Made by a program: the position numbers and the translations under genes | Notes under the pieces: model-generated | What the model saw: only the letters and a program-made list of their open reading frames with translations | Told to the model about the DNA's origin: nothing | Database searches by the model: none | Origin: Elusimicrobia bacterium UBA5214 | GTDB taxonomy: Bacteria; Elusimicrobiota; UBA5214 | Length of the DNA stretch: 64,000 bases | Assembly: GCA_002412545.1 (NCBI GenBank) | Contig: DHVG01000001.1 | Span: 266,228 to 330,227 of the forward strand | Direction: 5' to 3' | Shown here: positions 50,219 through 60,010 of the stretch, piece by piece | Numbering within the stretch: position 1 is the stretch's first letter | Layout of the letters: each line of letters opens with the position of its first letter

Positions 50219-50992
50219 TTATTTACCCCGTTCATCAATAAAAGTTGCTACCTTTAACTTAATCTCATCCCACAAAGCCGGTGAATTATATACCCCCTGG
50301 TCCTCTAAAGAAAGATAGGAAAGCACTGTATCTCTAAACTGTTCAAAATTAACCTCAAAAATATTTTCATAGACCTTCTTTAATTTAGTTCCATTGATTT
50401 TAGTTTCTTTATCAGGGTTATATTGGGAGGTCAAAATATAAAGGTCAAAGATATCTCGTGCTTGAATTATAGACCTTGTTGCAATGGCCTCAATTTTTTG
50501 TGCTACCGCCGAATTAGCTTCATAATGTGGTATCAGTAATGGTGCTAATTTGTAAAGCCGCAAGATATCAGATGGAACTGACTGCACAATAACCGTTCCT
50601 CTGAAGACACGGCGTGAAAATTCTATTTTCGTAAAAAGGTCCTCGCCCGACTGCATTATCAAATGGACTTTGAATCTTTGTGTAGTTTCGGTCTGTTTTG
50701 CAGTCTTTATATCCGGTGGAATAAGTTCTCTAATACCAAAAGGCAGGAGATTTTCGCGAAAAGAAGTCGCTTGGAGGATTTTCATAACCGTATCTTTAAG
50801 TATCTCAACCTTTATCTTGCGCACATCCAGGTCCAAATCTTCTGAATAACGAAAACTCTTGAAGAAAAAACGTAAATTTGCCCCGCCTTTAAGTGCATAA
50901 TCTTCGGTCTTAATTTTTCTAGCTAACCATCTTAAAAATTCCAAATGAAATATTTCTCTTAATTGTAAGTCAGTATACAAACCCGTTTCCAT
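50219..50992 (-). CDS. AbiEii/AbiGii-family nucleotidyltransferase toxin
   Basis: 257 residues: ALKGGANLRFFF (Gly36-Gly37) and FRYSEDLDLDVRKI (Asp52/54/56 region) form the nucleotidyltransferase active site; AQKIEAIATRSIIQARDIFD with LYIL is the second conserved block. AbiEii toxins pyrophosphorylate or nucleotidylate targets such as tRNA and give phage protection in known systems. With its antitoxin it forms a complete type IV module flanked by the two glycosyltransferase fragments. Confidence 0.88.
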   Translation of the reverse strand: METGLYTDLQLREIFHLEFLRWLARKIKTEDYALKGGANLRFFFKSFRYSEDLDLDVRKIKVEILKDTVMKILQATSFRENLLPFGIRELIPPDIKTAKQTETTQRFKVHLIMQSGEDLFTKIEFSRRVFRGTVIVQSVPSDILRLYKLAPLLIPHYEANSAVAQKIEAIATRSIIQARDIFDLYILTSQYNPDKETKINGTKLKKVYENIFEVNFEQFRDTVLSYLSLEDQGVYNSPALWDEIKLKVATFIDERGK

Positions 50993-51061
50993 AATATGTA
51001 TTATAATTTGATTTTATCTAAATTTCAAGACATAAAGGAAGGGCACTCCCAAATTTCTTCT

Positions 51062-51262
51062 CTATTCCCTCTTAATCAAAGGTAAATTTACATACTGAAA
51101 TATTTTTGATAGTGGTTTCAAAATGAAAGTAATTGGGTTAGGATGCAATCCATTTATTTTCCATGCACGGCAACATTCCCGACTTGCATTGAAGGCATTA
51201 AATACCGATGGTCTACTTTTGGCACTGATTTTGAAGGATAATCCATTTCTTCCAAGAAAAAT
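51062..51262 (-). pseudogene. C-terminal fragment of a glycosyltransferase-like gene, copy B
   Basis: Open frame without start: GLSFKISAKSRPSVFNAFNA, SRECCRAWKINGLHPNPITF and LPLIKRE before a TAG stop. Longer than copy A at 49434. The remaining stretch, 50993-51061, has nothing recognisable. Confidence 0.75.
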
Positions 51263-51265
51263 ATT

Positions 51266-52081
51266 TTAACGTCTGGCAAATTTTTTATACAAAATTTTTA
51301 AAAAATTTGTGTTAACTAATCTCACAGGAATCCTAACCGCTATATTTCTCAAGAACTCTCTATAAGTTATGAATCCCAGAGTAAACATTTTTTTGTGGAA
51401 TCTTATTTCTTTTCTTAAATATTCTATCCCCTTTCTTCTATTAAACATACTGTCTTCAATACGAACAAAAACTAAGGTCTCATGAATGTTAGCAAATCTT
51501 ATGCCACTCAAAAGCATCCTAACCCAGAGATAGTAATCCTCAAAAGATGAGAAAACCTGATAGTTCCCGCTCTTTAGGATGGCTTCTTTTCGAAAGACAA
51601 CCGTCATATGATTAATAGGGTTTCGGAATTTGGCGTAATCACGGATATTTTCGTGTATAGTAGGAACTTTTCTTATTGAAGTGACCCTATTTGGACTATG
51701 TTCAAATTCAGCGATCCACGAGCCTACAACATCTATATGTGGGTTATTTTCTAAGAACTCAATTTGTCTTTTAAATCGTTCAGTGTGGCATATGTCATCA
51801 CTATCCATACGCGCTACAATATCATACTTACAATTTAATACGCCAACTCTTAATGATTCACCAAGACCTACATTTTGAGGTAATGAAATAGTGTGGAAAA
51901 GAGCAAGGTATTTTTGTGAATATATAGTTAATACATCGTCTAAATTTTTTGTTAATGGTCCATCCTTTACTATAACAATTTCCGACGGTAATAGATCTTG
52001 ATTTAAAATACTTTCAAGTGCCGACTCAAAATACTTCGGATTTTCTCTTTCATAAATAGACATTAAGACCGAAAAATTCAT
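51266..52081 (-). CDS. Family 2 glycosyltransferase
   Basis: 271 residues, GT-A fold: FSVLMSIYERENPKYFESAL at the N-terminus, EIVIVKDGPLT, ARMDSDDICHTERFKRQIEF (the DxD metal site), and MTVVFRKEAIL with FEDYYLWVRML. Adds a sugar to the polysaccharide repeat on the cytoplasmic face; donor and acceptor unknown. Overlaps the upstream transferase gene by 4 bases. Confidence 0.9.
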   Translation of the reverse strand: MNFSVLMSIYERENPKYFESALESILNQDLLPSEIVIVKDGPLTKNLDDVLTIYSQKYLALFHTISLPQNVGLGESLRVGVLNCKYDIVARMDSDDICHTERFKRQIEFLENNPHIDVVGSWIAEFEHSPNRVTSIRKVPTIHENIRDYAKFRNPINHMTVVFRKEAILKSGNYQVFSSFEDYYLWVRMLLSGIRFANIHETLVFVRIEDSMFNRRKGIEYLRKEIRFHKKMFTLGFITYREFLRNIAVRIPVRLVNTNFLKILYKKFARR

Positions 52082-53199
52082 ATTTGCCTTATCTCGGTTA
52101 CCCTTTGAAACAATTTTTCATACTTAGGGATAATCGTATCCCAGGTGTATTGACTCAAACACTCATATTGTCCTTTTTTTCCTATTTCCCTTCGGTAATT
52201 TTCATTACTTAATAATTTGTTAACAACATCTGTCATTTCCATTGGAGAGTTTACTACAATGCCTCCGCCCATTTGTTTCACGCACCCAACATTTGTTGAC
52301 ACATAAGGTAATCCAACCGACATTGATTCCAATATGACTAATGGGAAACACTCTACTTTAGAACCAAAAGTGAACACATCAGCTTCATGAAATGCAGATA
52401 CAGTATGGTCTCTCGGAACATTTTCTAATAGGACTATATTTGGATTATCAGAAACATTTTGTTTACACTTACTATAACAACCGCTTAACCCAGAAACTTT
52501 ATTTCCAATTATTACAAGGGTAACATCATTTCTATTCAGTAACTTAAAAGACTTTAAAACAAAAGAATGCCCCTTCAATTTATAATGATTACTTACATTT
52601 AAAAGCATATATTTCGTGTTTATGCTATATAATTCCCTAAATTTAATAGTTGAGTTTTGTATTTCATTAATATCAATACCATTTGGTATTATTGAATAAT
52701 GTTCTATATTATGTTTATCACCAAATGTTTTATCAGTATAATTATCTAAATGATAAACAATATGGTCGTATTTTCTTAAATAGGATGGTAATTTTCTAAA
52801 ATAGTTCCAGTAAAAAATCCTTTTTGACCATAAAGCCAGTCCGGAATAACCACATGGCATTAAAATTTTGACCGTCTTAACTTTATCCAAAAGGTCAAAA
52901 GTCAAATCCGTAGTCCAGGATTGTGCAGCATAGTTAACAATGATGTCAAAATTTGTATTAAGCAAAAATTTGTTATATTCATCTATCTCACCACCAATTC
53001 CTTTAACCTTGTTGCCGGAAATTTTAAATCTTTTTATTTTTACATTATTTAATTCTTCATTTTTTCCTTGTGGGATACCGGAGGTGGCTACCGTTACCTG
53101 GTGTCCCTTTTTGGCTAACCGTTCTGCAATTTGACGCACCACTTCTTGAGCACCACCAATTTGTGGATAAAAATATTCAACTGTAAATAGAATCTTCAT
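52078..53199 (-). CDS. Family 4 glycosyltransferase
   Basis: 373 residues, GT-B fold: YFYPQIGGAQEVVRQIAERL near the N-terminus and HEADVFTFGSKVECFPLVIL then ESMSVGLPYVSTNVGCVKQM, the retaining GT4 nucleotide-sugar site. Its ATG shares the last base of the methyltransferase frame. Polysaccharide assembly role inferred from context. Confidence 0.92.
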   Translation of the reverse strand: MKILFTVEYFYPQIGGAQEVVRQIAERLAKKGHQVTVATSGIPQGKNEELNNVKIKRFKISGNKVKGIGGEIDEYNKFLLNTNFDIIVNYAAQSWTTDLTFDLLDKVKTVKILMPCGYSGLALWSKRIFYWNYFRKLPSYLRKYDHIVYHLDNYTDKTFGDKHNIEHYSIIPNGIDINEIQNSTIKFRELYSINTKYMLLNVSNHYKLKGHSFVLKSFKLLNRNDVTLVIIGNKVSGLSGCYSKCKQNVSDNPNIVLLENVPRDHTVSAFHEADVFTFGSKVECFPLVILESMSVGLPYVSTNVGCVKQMGGGIVVNSPMEMTDVVNKLLSNENYRREIGKKGQYECLSQYTWDTIIPKYEKLFQRVTEIRQI

Positions 53200-53912
53200 T
53201 ATACTTTTTTCATTCTCTGTCTAATTAAACATAATTTGACATTTACCATACTCTTTGCAAGTAAATAAAAAATCAATTCCAATTTAGAAAAGAATCTTTC
53301 TAACCAACTCTCTTTAAAAATACCAATCTTTGAAGTATATGTTTTCTTTCCTTTAATTGCGGTAATATTCAAACTGATTTTACCAAATGGCATATTCGCA
53401 AAAGAACCGTCTCTTACCCCGTATATTTCAAAATTATCAACTTCGCTGACTTCTGAAAATCCTGCTTTTTCTAAAAGGTATTTTATCCATCGGTAATTAA
53501 ATCCTGTTTTATGGAAATCGTATTGATTAGTTTGTCCGCCATAAATTAAACCAAGCCATGGACTATTTGGAGGGGTAAACCAATCAATATTTTTTAGGTA
53601 CAGATGACAAATTTTATCTAAATCTGGAACCGAAAGTCCAACTTCCCCATTCTTGCGAAGAACTCTATACATCTCCGAAATGATTGTTGGAATCTCAGCG
53701 GTAGAAAAATGCTCGAGAAAATGACTTGCATATATAACATCTGCAGAATTATCTAAAAAGCAACGCAGGTCTCTTAAATCATAAATTACATCTACACCGG
53801 AAATTTTAAAAATATCTACATTAATAAAACCTTTAATAGAGGTATTACCACAACCCAAATGAAGTTTTACCGATTTATCTGCCTCCCTTTTTTCATCTAA
53901 CAAATTACTCAT
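53199..53912 (-). CDS. SAM-dependent methyltransferase (class I)
   Basis: 237 residues: KLHLGCGNTSIKGFINVDIF (motif I), SADVIYASHFLEHFS and MYRVLRKNGEVGLSVPDLDK are those of the Methyltransf_11 group common in glycan loci. It likely methylates a sugar, perhaps the chain end. Coupled with the flanking glycosyltransferases by overlap. Confidence 0.88.
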   Translation of the reverse strand: MSNLLDEKREADKSVKLHLGCGNTSIKGFINVDIFKISGVDVIYDLRDLRCFLDNSADVIYASHFLEHFSTAEIPTIISEMYRVLRKNGEVGLSVPDLDKICHLYLKNIDWFTPPNSPWLGLIYGGQTNQYDFHKTGFNYRWIKYLLEKAGFSEVSEVDNFEIYGVRDGSFANMPFGKISLNITAIKGKKTYTSKIGIFKESWLERFFSKLELIFYLLAKSMVNVKLCLIRQRMKKV

Positions 53913-54993
53913 TTTTTTCGCCTAAAATAGTTTTAAAAACATCCGAAAAACGTTTTGTATAGGTATGTTCATTTAGTGTTCTGATATATGCTTTTCTCCT
54001 TATTATCTCCCTCTCATCATTATGTTCTAAGTAATATTTTACCTTTTCAATTAAATCACTAACATCGCTATAAGTTACGACCTCTTCATTTACAGAAAAA
54101 TAATCAGTTAAATCTTCGTTATTTCCTGTTATCATAAATCCCCCACAACCAGGTATCTCAAAATCCCTTCCTTTTATTTGATTTATCCGTCCTCTAGATG
54201 CATTACTCAAGTTTAAATTTATCTTAGTTTGATTAAATATCTTAATCATTTCATAAGTGCTTACCCTTCCCTTAGGCCATCCAAAGCCAAAGGTTTCAAC
54301 ATTGATTCCAGCCTTTTTTAGAGTTTTTATTATCTTGGATCTATCTCCATGAGGTTGTCCTACAAATGAGACATCGTAGTTATAAGGTAAATTTAGTTTC
54401 TTATACAGAAAGTGATTGCAAGCCCATTGAGAAAGTATCACACTTTTATATCCGATTTTCTTATATTTTTCTATAGCTCCTTTATAAGTTGTTATACTAT
54501 AGCTAAAATATGGTGCATAGTATTTGGAAAAATTATCAAATCTCCAATGGTCGTCACAAAACCAGTTAACGGTTTTTATTCCCATAATATCTTTGATTTC
54601 AGTCAGAGTGTCAAATTCTATTTCATTCTTAAATAGTATAAAGAATACAATATCCGGATTCCAGCGATATATGCTTTCTATAAGTAAACGATTCATCATT
54701 TTTTTATCATATCTTTTCATTATAAAAAGAGGGTCAAACGCGAGAACTTCATAACCGGAATGAATTAAAGCGTGGAGAAAATTATTTTCTTCAAAGCCAA
54801 GACCTCTGTTTATGTCTCCATAATCATATTTTGGAGCTACAAAGAAAATCTTAATCTTTTTTTCTTTTGCTGGGAAATGTCTAATTACATCATCTAAGAG
54901 AGATTCTTTATTAACTTTTCTTGTTAACTTTTCCCTGTACCTGTATATTATTCGTTTAGGATTCTGAATAGCTTGTTTTATTTTATAGAACAT
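53905..54993 (-). CDS. CgeB-like glycosyltransferase
   Basis: About 362 residues from MFYKIKQAIQ; a longer frame would begin in the upstream ligase gene. N-terminal DUF3880-like domain (WNPDIVFFILFKNEIEF, then VNWFCDDHWRF) and C-terminal glycosyltransferase domain (NLSNASRGRINQIKGRDFEI, PGCGGFMITGNNEDLTDYF). This CgeB/spore maturation type occurs in many polysaccharide clusters. Sugar unknown. Confidence 0.85.
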   Translation of the reverse strand: MFYKIKQAIQNPKRIIYRYREKLTRKVNKESLLDDVIRHFPAKEKKIKIFFVAPKYDYGDINRGLGFEENNFLHALIHSGYEVLAFDPLFIMKRYDKKMMNRLLIESIYRWNPDIVFFILFKNEIEFDTLTEIKDIMGIKTVNWFCDDHWRFDNFSKYYAPYFSYSITTYKGAIEKYKKIGYKSVILSQWACNHFLYKKLNLPYNYDVSFVGQPHGDRSKIIKTLKKAGINVETFGFGWPKGRVSTYEMIKIFNQTKINLNLSNASRGRINQIKGRDFEIPGCGGFMITGNNEDLTDYFSVNEEVVTYSDVSDLIEKVKYYLEHNDEREIIRRKAYIRTLNEHTYTKRFSDVFKTILGEKNE

Positions 54994-56290
54994 TTTTATC
55001 TCTATTTTGGACAGTGACGCCACACCAGACAATAGAGTGGATAAGCCAGTTATAAAAACTAAAGAACTCTACATTAAATATGTAAGAAACAACCAAATAC
55101 AATGAAATTAGGAAAGTTGCTATCCTTACCCAATCATTATTACCAGTGCTTACTACTTTTCTATAAAAGAATATCAAAGGATAAAAAACAAAAAATGAAT
55201 ATCCCAAAAAACCAATTATACCATTTTCTGCCAATACATGAAGGTAATTGCTTTCAGGATGCTGCGCACCTATAAAGTAAGAAGGATAAATATATCTGAG
55301 ATTATCTGGACCTACCCCTAAAGGATTAGAAATAACGATATCTAAAGTAATTTTAAACAACTCAATTCTCTCATCAAAACTATCTTTTTCTTGTAAATAA
55401 TAACTTGCTTCCGCAGGACGAAAAATAGTAATTGCTTTCCCAATAAAATAATTAGCCATACCGAAATAATTTAATACCTTATTACTGATTATGAAAAACA
55501 AAGGGACAAGAATAATTATCAACCACATTCTCAAATTCTTTCTGAGATAAATATTCCGTTTTTTCCAAAATATTAAAAGAAATATAAAAATGGTTATAAT
55601 CGTAGAAACCCATCCTCCTCTGGAAAACGAAAGAAGTAGCCCGATAAAAAACATTAAAGAGAGACCTGTTAGAAACGCTTTAATGACCGTGGACTTCAAA
55701 TTAGCAAAAGACAGAAAGACCAAAGTGATAATCAATGGAATTACAATATAGTAAATATCTGAATTTCTTGTAGAAGGCGTATAATGTATTCCATAATACC
55801 TTGCATAGGTCCACCACCATGCTTTTTGAGTATCTTCTCCGATATTTCCCGTAAAATAACCATAAAAGCCATAAACACCAAGTATAATTCCAACTGTTAC
55901 TAATGACCATAGACAAGTTTTTAGAGATTTGTTATCTCGTATTACATTAGTAAATAAAATAGGGAAAGATAAAAATATTATTAACTTTGCAATTCTTTCT
56001 TTTACGAAAAAATTCCCAGGAAGAAAACTGGATAAAATAACTGAAAAATATAAGAGGGACATACTGACGGTAAGAATTTTGTTAGAAACAAAATTCTTAG
56101 TATAAGAGGACCTAATTGCTAATAAGAAAAACAACAATGGTAAAAATATCGTTCCTATAGGAAATTTGGACTCATCACCACCTATCCTTAAGAAAGGAAT
56201 CGCATAAGTAGCCATAGATAAAATTAGACCATAAAGCAAATATTTTTCAAGTTTGATAATATCGAATTTTGTTTGATACATATTTATCAC
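54983..56290 (-). CDS. O-antigen ligase/polymerase-like membrane protein, second copy
   Basis: 435 residues and roughly 11 membrane segments, with LLSFSRGGWVSTIITIFIFL and NPLGVGPDNLRYIYPSYFIG, AQHPESNYLHVLAENGIIGF, the Wzy_C signature. A different sequence from the gene at 46055; one may polymerise and one ligate, or the cluster may be a fusion of two glycan loci. Confidence 0.87.
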   Translation of the reverse strand: MINMYQTKFDIIKLEKYLLYGLILSMATYAIPFLRIGGDESKFPIGTIFLPLLFFLLAIRSSYTKNFVSNKILTVSMSLLYFSVILSSFLPGNFFVKERIAKLIIFLSFPILFTNVIRDNKSLKTCLWSLVTVGIILGVYGFYGYFTGNIGEDTQKAWWWTYARYYGIHYTPSTRNSDIYYIVIPLIITLVFLSFANLKSTVIKAFLTGLSLMFFIGLLLSFSRGGWVSTIITIFIFLLIFWKKRNIYLRKNLRMWLIIILVPLFFIISNKVLNYFGMANYFIGKAITIFRPAEASYYLQEKDSFDERIELFKITLDIVISNPLGVGPDNLRYIYPSYFIGAQHPESNYLHVLAENGIIGFLGYSFFVFYPLIFFYRKVVSTGNNDWVRIATFLISLYLVVSYIFNVEFFSFYNWLIHSIVWCGVTVQNRDKNVL

Positions 56291-57084
56291 CTTATACCTA
56301 ACTTACAAAGTAAAATGCTAATTACCGTTCTTGACAAATACCAGAAAGTTTCCGGAAATAAGCCAAAATTTCTAACCGCTTTCAGCTGGTATCTCAATCT
56401 TTTTGAATAAATATCCAATCTACTTAATCCGTTATAGTAGTACCTCGTGTAGAAATTTCTGTTTTCATATCTTGTAATCAAAAACATAGGAATATTCGCA
56501 ACTTTGTAATCCTTAGTTATCCTTACCCATAAATCATAATCTTCCATTCTTTGGATGCGGTCATAACCGCCGACCTTGTTTATAACTGACTTTCTCATCA
56601 TTACAGAGCTATGGATAAAGGGATTATCTTTTTGTAGATGTTTTCTTATGTCTTCGTTTAAAATCGGTGGTTTGCATTCTATTCTTATATTCCTGTCCAA
56701 ATCAATTAAATAACACCAAGAACCAACCATAACGATTTCTGGATTATTGTCCAAATAGTTAACCTGAATTTCCAGTCGTTTTTCATCAGCAACATCATCT
56801 GCATCCATACGTGCTATATATTCTCCGGATGAGTGTTGGATACCAATGTTAAGAGAATCAGCCAGACCGGTATTTTCCTTAGAAATGATGTGTATTCTTT
56901 TATCTTCATACCGATATTTTTTTATAATCTCATCTGTTTTATCAGTAGAGCCGTCATTTATAATTATAAATTCGAAGTCACTAAATGTTTGATTCAAAAT
57001 ACTTTTTATGGTTCTGGATATATTATGTTCTTCATTATGGGCTGCCATTATGACACTTACTTTAGGTGTCGGATTAATACTCAC
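56287..57084 (-). CDS. Family 2 glycosyltransferase (GTG start)
   Basis: 265 residues: KVSVIMAAHNEEHNISRTIK, FIIINDGSTDKTDEII, ARMDADDVADEKRLEIQ and MRKSVINKVGGYDRIQRMED with YDLWVRI are classic GT2 motifs. The start is GTG, overlapping the stop of a degraded reading frame upstream. It overlaps the ligase gene downstream by 4 bases. Confidence 0.92.
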   Translation of the reverse strand: MSINPTPKVSVIMAAHNEEHNISRTIKSILNQTFSDFEFIIINDGSTDKTDEIIKKYRYEDKRIHIISKENTGLADSLNIGIQHSSGEYIARMDADDVADEKRLEIQVNYLDNNPEIVMVGSWCYLIDLDRNIRIECKPPILNEDIRKHLQKDNPFIHSSVMMRKSVINKVGGYDRIQRMEDYDLWVRITKDYKVANIPMFLITRYENRNFYTRYYYNGLSRLDIYSKRLRYQLKAVRNFGLFPETFWYLSRTVISILLCKLGIR

Positions 57085-57218
57085 TTTTTCTCACCTCTGA
57101 TGTTTTTATCAAAAATTTTAGATTCAACTGACTGGTCTTTGTTCAGAATGACCTTTTCATCAAACAATGGTTTTGAGACAAATTCCTTGATTTCTTGAGA
57201 GGTGACTTTTTTTCATAC
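57081..57218 (-). pseudogene. Truncated N-terminal fragment of another glycosyltransferase
   Basis: Frame VTSQEIKEFVSKPLFDEKVI then LNKDQSVESKIFDKNIRGEKK. Its ATG (57218) is out of frame because of a seven-A run; six As would join ATG to the frame. The start resembles the leader of some GT2 proteins. Probably a remnant. Confidence 0.55.
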
Positions 57219-57222
57219 CTTA

Positions 57223-57500
57223 CTAATAACGTTTAACGTTCTCAACAATCTTTTCCCATTGTTTAGCAAAGTTTTCAGGGGTTAAGTCTTTTATCACCTC
57301 GCCCCTTTTCTTAATGAGTTTTTCTCTTATTTTCATCCTTCCAAACCAAATAAATTTTATCTACTATATCTTCAATATCAAAAGGGTCAAATAAAAGTGC
57401 CGCATTCCCAACTTGCTCGGGCATAGAGAAAAAAATTGGAACGAACCATAGTTGTTCCCAAAAGTATTGGGTCAATCCTTTATTGAAGTAAAATTCGTAT
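57223..57500 (-). pseudogene. C-terminal remnant of a family 4 glycosyltransferase
   Basis: SMPEQVGNAALLFDPFDIED and LTPENFAKQWEKIVENVKRY are GT4 C-terminal sequences, but in different frames; DPILLGTTMVRSN lies in yet another frame. At least two frameshifts. No start. It is debris between two intact transferase genes. Confidence 0.75.
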
Positions 57501-58601
57501 TTGCCTAAGAACATTTGTGAAGATTTTCTCAAAGTCAAGATATTCTAAATAAAATTTAAAAGCATTATTTCTATATACTTGATAATTTTCCATAATTGAT
57601 ACCGCAGCATTTTTAATTTCAGATTCGCTATTAGCCAAAATTCCAAACTGGTACTTGGGTATCATCTCGTTAAGCCCTTCAAGATAAGATGGCACAATAA
57701 CCGGCAATCCACATCGCAAAAAAGACGCAAGTTTACCTGATGATAACCCCATTTTTGCTACATTATTAGGCAATTCTATTTTATACCAAACCAAACCTAT
57801 GTCTGCAGAAGTTACAAGTTCACCATACTCTTCTTCATTAAGGATGCCCAACGAAATATAGATCTTTTTTTTTGGAGTATTGATTTTATCTATATAAGAA
57901 TTTAAAGTTTGCAAGTAACCATCGCGACTCCATCCATGCAAAACCAGAATATACTTATTATCCCACTCACAAACTGATTCTATGAGCGTTCTGTCAATTG
58001 CCCATGCCTCAATACCACCTGCATACAAGATAATAATTTTATCACTGGATATTTTATATTTATCCCTCAAATATGTTGTTTTTCCCTTAAGCGTTCCTAT
58101 GTATGAATTTGGAATACAAAATAAGTGACTTTCATCTAAACTATTAACTTGTTTTATTAACCTTTTTCTGATTTCATCTTGTATTACTGTGAAGGACGCC
58201 CTTTTATTGAAGAATATTTCAAAATATTTTTTGATTTTATCCTTTATAGTTTTTATTTGGTCAAAATCTACGATTTCTAACGAGAAATAGACAAACGGTA
58301 TCTTGTAAATTATGTTAACCAGCCCTGACGCTATTAATTCTTCTGCTTGGAAAGATATTAAAAGAGCATATTTCCTCGCATGTCCTAATAGAGCTCTAAA
58401 TATACCAATTAAAACAGGTTTTGTTCGTTTGAATTTTAGAATTTCAATATCTTTTACTTCATAATCTACTTTCATATCAGCGGGAAAAAAGAGAGTAACA
58501 GCATAACCATTTTGAGTCAATAAATTTGCTGTATTATAAACTGAAGGATAGGTGCTTAATGGCCTATCACCATTTAAAATAAGTGCAATTTTGCAGTTCA
58601 T
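57480..58601 (-). CDS. GT-B glycosyltransferase-like protein
   Basis: About 373 residues from MNCKIALILNGDRPLSTYPS. The GT-B pattern is weaker than in other members: IILYAGGIEAWAIDRTLIES in the middle, VTSADIGLVWYKIELPNNVA and MGLSSGKLASFLRCGLPVIV at the C-terminus, the acidic-site region of family 4. No membrane segments. Likely adds a sugar to the glycan. Confidence 0.82.
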   Translation of the reverse strand: MNCKIALILNGDRPLSTYPSVYNTANLLTQNGYAVTLFFPADMKVDYEVKDIEILKFKRTKPVLIGIFRALLGHARKYALLISFQAEELIASGLVNIIYKIPFVYFSLEIVDFDQIKTIKDKIKKYFEIFFNKRASFTVIQDEIRKRLIKQVNSLDESHLFCIPNSYIGTLKGKTTYLRDKYKISSDKIIILYAGGIEAWAIDRTLIESVCEWDNKYILVLHGWSRDGYLQTLNSYIDKINTPKKKIYISLGILNEEEYGELVTSADIGLVWYKIELPNNVAKMGLSSGKLASFLRCGLPVIVPSYLEGLNEMIPKYQFGILANSESEIKNAAVSIMENYQVYRNNAFKFYLEYLDFEKIFTNVLRQIRILLQ

Positions 58602-58828
58602 ATTTTTTACACCATCCAATTATTTTTGTAATCAGTTTTTACATTTCCTTAATTGATATCCATGTTATCCCCAACAAAGCAAGGCCGGTGAATCGGCAAC
58701 TACATTTCAATTTTTCAAGAGCGTCCCCAATGGAAATTTTTCTAGATACTTCCATTTTATTCAACCATCTTTCTTAACAAATTCCTATCTACTGCCAATA
58801 GACTTGGGAATATGGAACTCACTTCTAC

Positions 58829-58980
58829 TTAATTTTTGGTAGTTTGTAATCCCAGTAGTTATCTTTCAAAACCCATTTGAGAAGTTCAGGATTTTGTTTA
58901 ACTGCTTCTTGATGAAATTTATATCCAGCAAGTAGTGCCTGTTCAATTTTCAAGGGATGTTCCCAGAATTCATTAATTCA
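58829..58980 (-). pseudogene. Orphan C-terminal coding fragment
   Basis: Open frame without start: EFWEHPLKIEQALLAGYKFH, then QEAVKQNPELLKWVLKDNYW. I do not recognise the family. The surrounding spacer (58602-58828, 58981-59005) holds scrambled short matches to the debris near 49550 (CAATTTTTCAAGA). It looks like leftover glycan-locus DNA. Confidence 0.5.
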
Positions 58981-59005
58981 TGAAAAAGAAAATAAATAAA
59001 ATTAA

Positions 59006-60010
59006 TCACACATTTAACCAATCATTGCGACAAACCAATTTTCTAAGATGTCTATCTGTTTTAATTTTATAAAGATAAAAAACAAATCCTAAAATATTTT
59101 CACATGTATAAAGAGATTGATAATATTTTTTATCTATTGATTCAATAGTTAGCAACATTTTAAATAAATGAATCAACAAACTGGCATTTCTCCTAAACAC
59201 TTTAAATAAAATCTTAACAAAATTACCATTTATAGACCGGTAAAAAGTATAAGCATTATTCATACCATGATGTCTCGCTCTATGCCGCAAATATGGAACC
59301 GTTATTCTTTCGACATCCTGTATATGCAATGCTTTTGCTTCCGGCACCCAAAAGATTTTCCCTCCCGAATTGTATACCTTTGTGCATAACCCACCCTCTC
59401 CGTCACCTATCAGTTTATCACCTGGTGCATCACACGGATTATACCCTCCAACTTTTAGTAGGATTTCCTTACGAATTGAAAAATTTCCGGCATTAATCAT
59501 CTGAGGATAATACAACTCTATCATTTTTTCTCCATAGTCAATTTCCCCTAACATATTTTTAAATTGTTCAATCCATATAGGTGGCAAACCATTTATCCAT
59601 CTAATCTCAATTTTGCCTCCAGCACAGCTTACTCCAGAATTGTCATAAACTCTGACAATATTTTTTACCCAGTTTTTATCCACAATAATATCATCGTCAA
59701 TAAGACCTAATATGTCCCCTCTTGCGGATAAAAATCCTGTATTTCTTGCATAATGACTGCCGGATTTTTTTTCAAGCAGATAACAAATGGGAACAGGACT
59801 TTTTCTTGCGAGATTTTCCACTACCTGTTTTGTATCATCCGTGGAGCCATTATCAACAGGTATTATCTCATAAACACAGCCGGGATTATTCTGATTTATC
59901 AGAGCTTTAATTGCCTCCGTCAGAATACCACTACGATTAAAAGTAGGTATAATTACTGAAAATCTGATTTTTTTTGTTGAATCACTTAGCATATTTTTTT
60001 TCTTGACCAA
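59006..60010 (-). CDS. Family 2 glycosyltransferase
   Basis: 334 residues (or 328 from a second Met): RFSVIIPTFNRSGILTEAIK, IIPVDNGSTDDTKQV, ILGLIDDDIIVDKNWV (the DxD region), and AGNFSIRKEILLKVGGYNPC with GDGEGGLC acidic site. GT2 with the extended form seen in capsule loci. It overlaps the stop of the upstream epimerase gene. Confidence 0.92.
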   Translation of the reverse strand: MVKKKNMLSDSTKKIRFSVIIPTFNRSGILTEAIKALINQNNPGCVYEIIPVDNGSTDDTKQVVENLARKSPVPICYLLEKKSGSHYARNTGFLSARGDILGLIDDDIIVDKNWVKNIVRVYDNSGVSCAGGKIEIRWINGLPPIWIEQFKNMLGEIDYGEKMIELYYPQMINAGNFSIRKEILLKVGGYNPCDAPGDKLIGDGEGGLCTKVYNSGGKIFWVPEAKALHIQDVERITVPYLRHRARHHGMNNAYTFYRSINGNFVKILFKVFRRNASLLIHLFKMLLTIESIDKKYYQSLYTCENILGFVFYLYKIKTDRHLRKLVCRNDWLNV

